From contig SCVA01000054.1 in assembly GCA_004297005.1 (NCBI GenBank), forward strand, positions 1-45,015: a stretch of DNA of 45,015 nucleotides, given 5' to 3'. Numbering within the stretch: the stretch's first letter is position 1; each line of letters opens with the position of its first letter. The translations under genes were made by a program, and so were the position numbers. Under the pieces are notes generated by a model that saw nothing but the letters and a program-made list of their open reading frames with translations, had not been told where the DNA came from and made no database searches. This DNA comes from Nevskiaceae bacterium (lineage in GTDB: Bacteria; Pseudomonadota; Gammaproteobacteria; Nevskiales; Nevskiaceae). Shown in pieces: positions 42,921 through 45,015 of the stretch.

Positions 42921-44687
42921 ATGACCGCCGCCGTCCCCTTACGCCTGAGCCTGCGCTACGTCCTCGACGCCCTGGTCGCTGACGGCTGGCTCAGCCCCGC
43001 CCAGGTCGCCAAGCTCCTGGTACGGGTGCCGGAAAACACCCCGCAACCGCCGCTGGCGGTGATCGCCGACGCCGAGTTCAGCCATGCCAGCGAGCCACAG
43101 CGCAAGCTGACGCTGGAAGCCCTCGGCCACTGGCTGGCGGCGCGTAGCGGCCTGCCCTATCTGCGCATCGATCCGCTCAGCATCGAGGTCGCCAAGGTCA
43201 CCCAGCTGATTCCCTACGCCTACGCGGCGCGGGCCAAGATCCTGCCGCTGAAGGTGACGCCCACCGAGGTGGTGATTGCGGTCGCCGATCCCTATGCCCG
43301 GGAATGGCTGCAGGAACTGGCGCCGCGCCTGAAGCAGACCATCAGGCCGGTGCTGTCCAGCCCGCGCGACATCGAGCGCTATCTGGTCGAGTTCTACGCG
43401 CTCGCCCGCTCGGTGAAAGCCAGCGCCAGCCAGCAGGGCCGCGGCGGCGGCCTGCAGAACCTCGAACAGCTCACCGAACTGGGCAAGCTCGGCACGCTCA
43501 CCGCCGACGACCAGCACATCGTCGGCATCGTCGACTGGCTGCTGCAATACGCCTTCGACCAGCGCGCCAGCGACATCCACCTGGAGCCGCGCCGCGAGCA
43601 GGGCAATGTGCGCTTCCGCATTGACGGCGTGCTGCACGAGGTCTACCAGGTGCCGGCGGCGGTGATGCCGGCGGTGACCTCGCGGCTGAAGATCCTCTCG
43701 CGCATGGACCTGGCCGAGAAGCGCAAGCCCCAGGACGGCCGCCTGAAGATCCGCTCGCCCGATGGCCGCGAGGTGGAGTTGCGCGTGTCCAGCCTGCCCA
43801 CCGCCTTTGGCGAGAAGCTGGTGTTGCGCATCTTCGACCCCGAGGTATTGGTCAAGGACTTCGCCGCGCTCGGCTTCGGCAGCAGCGACGAGGCCAAGTG
43901 GCGGACCCTCATCGAACAGCCGCACGGCATCATCCTGGTCACCGGCCCCACCGGCTCGGGCAAGACCACGACGCTGTACTCGACGCTCAAGCTGCTGGCT
44001 TCGCCGGAGGTGAACGTCTGCACCATCGAAGACCCGATCGAGATGGTCGAGCCCAGCTTCAACCAAATGCAGGTGCAGGCCAACATCAACCTCGGCTTCG
44101 CCGACGGCCTGCGCGCCCTGCTGCGCCAGGACCCGGACATCATCATGGTCGGCGAGATCCGCGATCTCGACACCGCCGAGAACGCCATCCAGGCCGCGCT
44201 CACCGGCCATCTGGTGCTCTCCACCCTGCACACCAACGACGCGCCCAGCGCGATCATCCGCATGCTCGACTTGGGCGTGCCGCCGTACCTGATCAAGGCC
44301 ACCGTGCTGGGGGTGATGGCGCAGCGTCTGGTGCGTCGGCTCTGCCCGCACTGCAAGCGGCCCGCCACGGTCAGCGCCACCGACTGGCAGCGCCTCACCG
44401 GCGGCCTCTTGCCCTACCCCGCACCCGGCGCCGTGCAGGAGCCGGTGGGCTGCCTGGAGTGCCGCGAGACCGGCTACCTGGGGCGGGTCGGCCTCTACGA
44501 GATTCTCACCATCGACGAGGCGCTGCGCACCGCCATCGATGGCAGCAGCGACAGCCTGGCCTTGCAACGACAGGCGCTGAAGTCAGGAATGGTGCCGCTG
44601 CGGCTGGCCGGTGCGCGGAAGGCGATGGAGGGGCTGACTTCGCTGGCGGATGTGGCGGCGTTGACGCCGGAGATTGCCGGGCGGTAG
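42921..44687 (+). CDS. GspE/PulE/PilB-type secretion ATPase
   Basis: The 588-residue ATPase powers type II secretion or type IV pilus assembly. An N-terminal GSPII_E_N domain (about 60-160) precedes the RecA-like core. Walker A is GPTGSGKTT (342-350), followed by the Asp box (EDPIEMVEP), Walker B (RQDPDIIMVGEIRD) and the His box (LSTLHTNDA). A zinc module has Cys475/478 (CPHC) and Cys511/514 (CLEC). I chose the ATG at 42921, with AAGG 7 bases upstream. No gspF, gspG or pil gene is beside it, so it looks like an orphan ATPase. A role in secreting the GlyGly-CTERM protease is possible (inference). Confidence 0.93.
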   Translation: MTAAVPLRLSLRYVLDALVADGWLSPAQVAKLLVRVPENTPQPPLAVIADAEFSHASEPQRKLTLEALGHWLAARSGLPYLRIDPLSIEVAKVTQLIPYAYAARAKILPLKVTPTEVVIAVADPYAREWLQELAPRLKQTIRPVLSSPRDIERYLVEFYALARSVKASASQQGRGGGLQNLEQLTELGKLGTLTADDQHIVGIVDWLLQYAFDQRASDIHLEPRREQGNVRFRIDGVLHEVYQVPAAVMPAVTSRLKILSRMDLAEKRKPQDGRLKIRSPDGREVELRVSSLPTAFGEKLVLRIFDPEVLVKDFAALGFGSSDEAKWRTLIEQPHGIILVTGPTGSGKTTTLYSTLKLLASPEVNVCTIEDPIEMVEPSFNQMQVQANINLGFADGLRALLRQDPDIIMVGEIRDLDTAENAIQAALTGHLVLSTLHTNDAPSAIIRMLDLGVPPYLIKATVLGVMAQRLVRRLCPHCKRPATVSATDWQRLTGGLLPYPAPGAVQEPVGCLECRETGYLGRVGLYEILTIDEALRTAIDGSSDSLALQRQALKSGMVPLRLAGARKAMEGLTSLADVAALTPEIAGR

Positions 44688-44744
44688 CTGGCGCGTCTGC
44701 CGCCTGCCCCGGCGAACGCCATTGCCCATGCACCATCCCAAGTT

Positions 44745-44767
44745 CCCCTCCCCCTTGTGGGGAGGGG
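44745..44767. repeat. Inverted repeat CCCCTCCCC / GGGGAGGGG
   Basis: Nine-base perfect arms enclose CTTGT, and a third related block GGGGAGGGG follows at 44772-44780, so alternative pairings are possible. It lies 57 bases after the GspE-like gene and may help end its transcript. Confidence 0.7.
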
Positions 44768-44904
44768 CGTAGGGGAGGGGGAAGGCCGTGGCGGAGTGCA
44801 GTGCTTTCGCTTGGAGTTGCTGGTGTGCGGCGGTTTGCGTTCGCGCATTCGCGCTCTGCTAGCTGTGCTGTAGCTGCGAGCTTTCTTTCGCCTCTTGGCG
44901 ACTC

Positions 44905-44932
44905 ACTTTTCTTTGCTTGTGCAAAGAAAAGT
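44905..44932. repeat. 12-bp inverted repeat around CTTTGC-TTGT-GCAAAG
   Basis: ACTTTTCTTTGC and GCAAAGAAAAGT form a perfect 12-bp stem with a TTGT loop, followed by AAGCAAAAGAAAGCACACCC. I know this block as a repeated element of Xanthomonadales-like genomes; its T-rich arm on the minus strand could also act as a terminator. Confidence 0.72.
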
Positions 44933-45015
44933 AAGCAAAAGAAAGCACACCCCTGCGTAGCGCCCCCTGCGGGGGTAAACCTGCGATGCTCGGCCCAAAG
45001 GGGCCGCTCGCGAAC

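Larger units (their letters stand above)
44688..45015. other. Gene-free right end with dispersed-type hairpins
   Basis: No reading frame with coding signs is present. The stretch holds G/C-rich hairpins and a purine/pyrimidine-rich block of a kind repeated many times in related genomes (general knowledge). It is the only region in the window with this look. Confidence 0.55.

Noticed and set aside
42939..44567. 542-codon minus-strand frame opposite the GspE-like gene
   Set aside because: The plus strand carries Walker A, Walker B and zinc-cysteine motifs; the antisense frame carries none.

Overview
The window is high-GC DNA, densely packed with housekeeping genes of a gammaproteobacterium. 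The closest fit I can argue is the Xanthomonadales/Nevskiales side of the class, for four reasons. (1) The order pcnB-folK-panB-panC-panD-pgi is one I know from that group. (2) The start of a mutL-like gene at the left edge reads IKQLPEVLINQI, close to the MutL start of that group. (3) There is a Ser/Thr kinase with a TPR tail and a reprolysin-type protease with a GlyGly-CTERM tail. (4) The right edge carries dispersed hairpins of a type common in those genomes. This is inference from gene content and order, not from a tree.

Left part (1-8.5 kb, mostly minus strand): nnr-tsaE-amiC end at a strong terminator, followed by a short duplicated-looking reading frame and the first codons of mutL. 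queG is divergent from nnr and their 5' ends overlap. Then come an uncharacterised exported peptidase/small-protein pair (PA2778/PA2779 families), pgi, and a 2-oxoglutarate oxygenase-like gene. Next (8.5-13.5 kb, minus): tRNA-Glu, pcnB, folK, a deoxynucleoside kinase, and the pantothenate genes panB, panC and panD. A 200-bp gap between panC and panD holds direct and inverted repeats. 

13.7-17.5 kb holds an RDD membrane protein, lptG (without its usual partner lptF), pepA and holC. 17.5-23 kb is a sulfur-assimilation block: cysG and a TSUP transporter on the minus strand face cysB, cysI and a DUF934 gene on the plus strand. It is followed by a pair of unrecognised exported proteins (23.2-24.4 kb) that close at a perfect bidirectional terminator. 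24.4-31 kb is the conserved run ftsK-lolA-rarA-crcB-serS on the minus strand. 31.1-34.4 kb, on the plus strand, holds a small conserved-looking gene, a FemAB-like protein, aat, bpt and infA. The FemAB-like gene, aat and bpt are translationally coupled and all belong to the GNAT-like aminoacyl-/acyl-transfer fold.

The right part (34.4-45 kb) looks more accessory: a 806-residue Ser/Thr kinase with TPRs, a DUF486 membrane protein whose start codon abuts ten copies of a 7-bp repeat, a secreted M12B-type metalloprotease with a GlyGly-CTERM tail, an acyltransferase, a PrcB-like lipoprotein, a GMC oxidoreductase and a GspE/PilB-type ATPase. The last 330 bases hold no gene but do hold hairpin repeats.

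I found no insertion sequence, prophage or CRISPR array. The most unusual points are the pcnB start region inside the tRNA terminator (no usable ATG), the heptamer repeat at the DUF486 start, the three coupled GNAT-fold transferases, the duplicated mutL-start motif, and the unrecognised exported pair at 23.2-24.4 kb.
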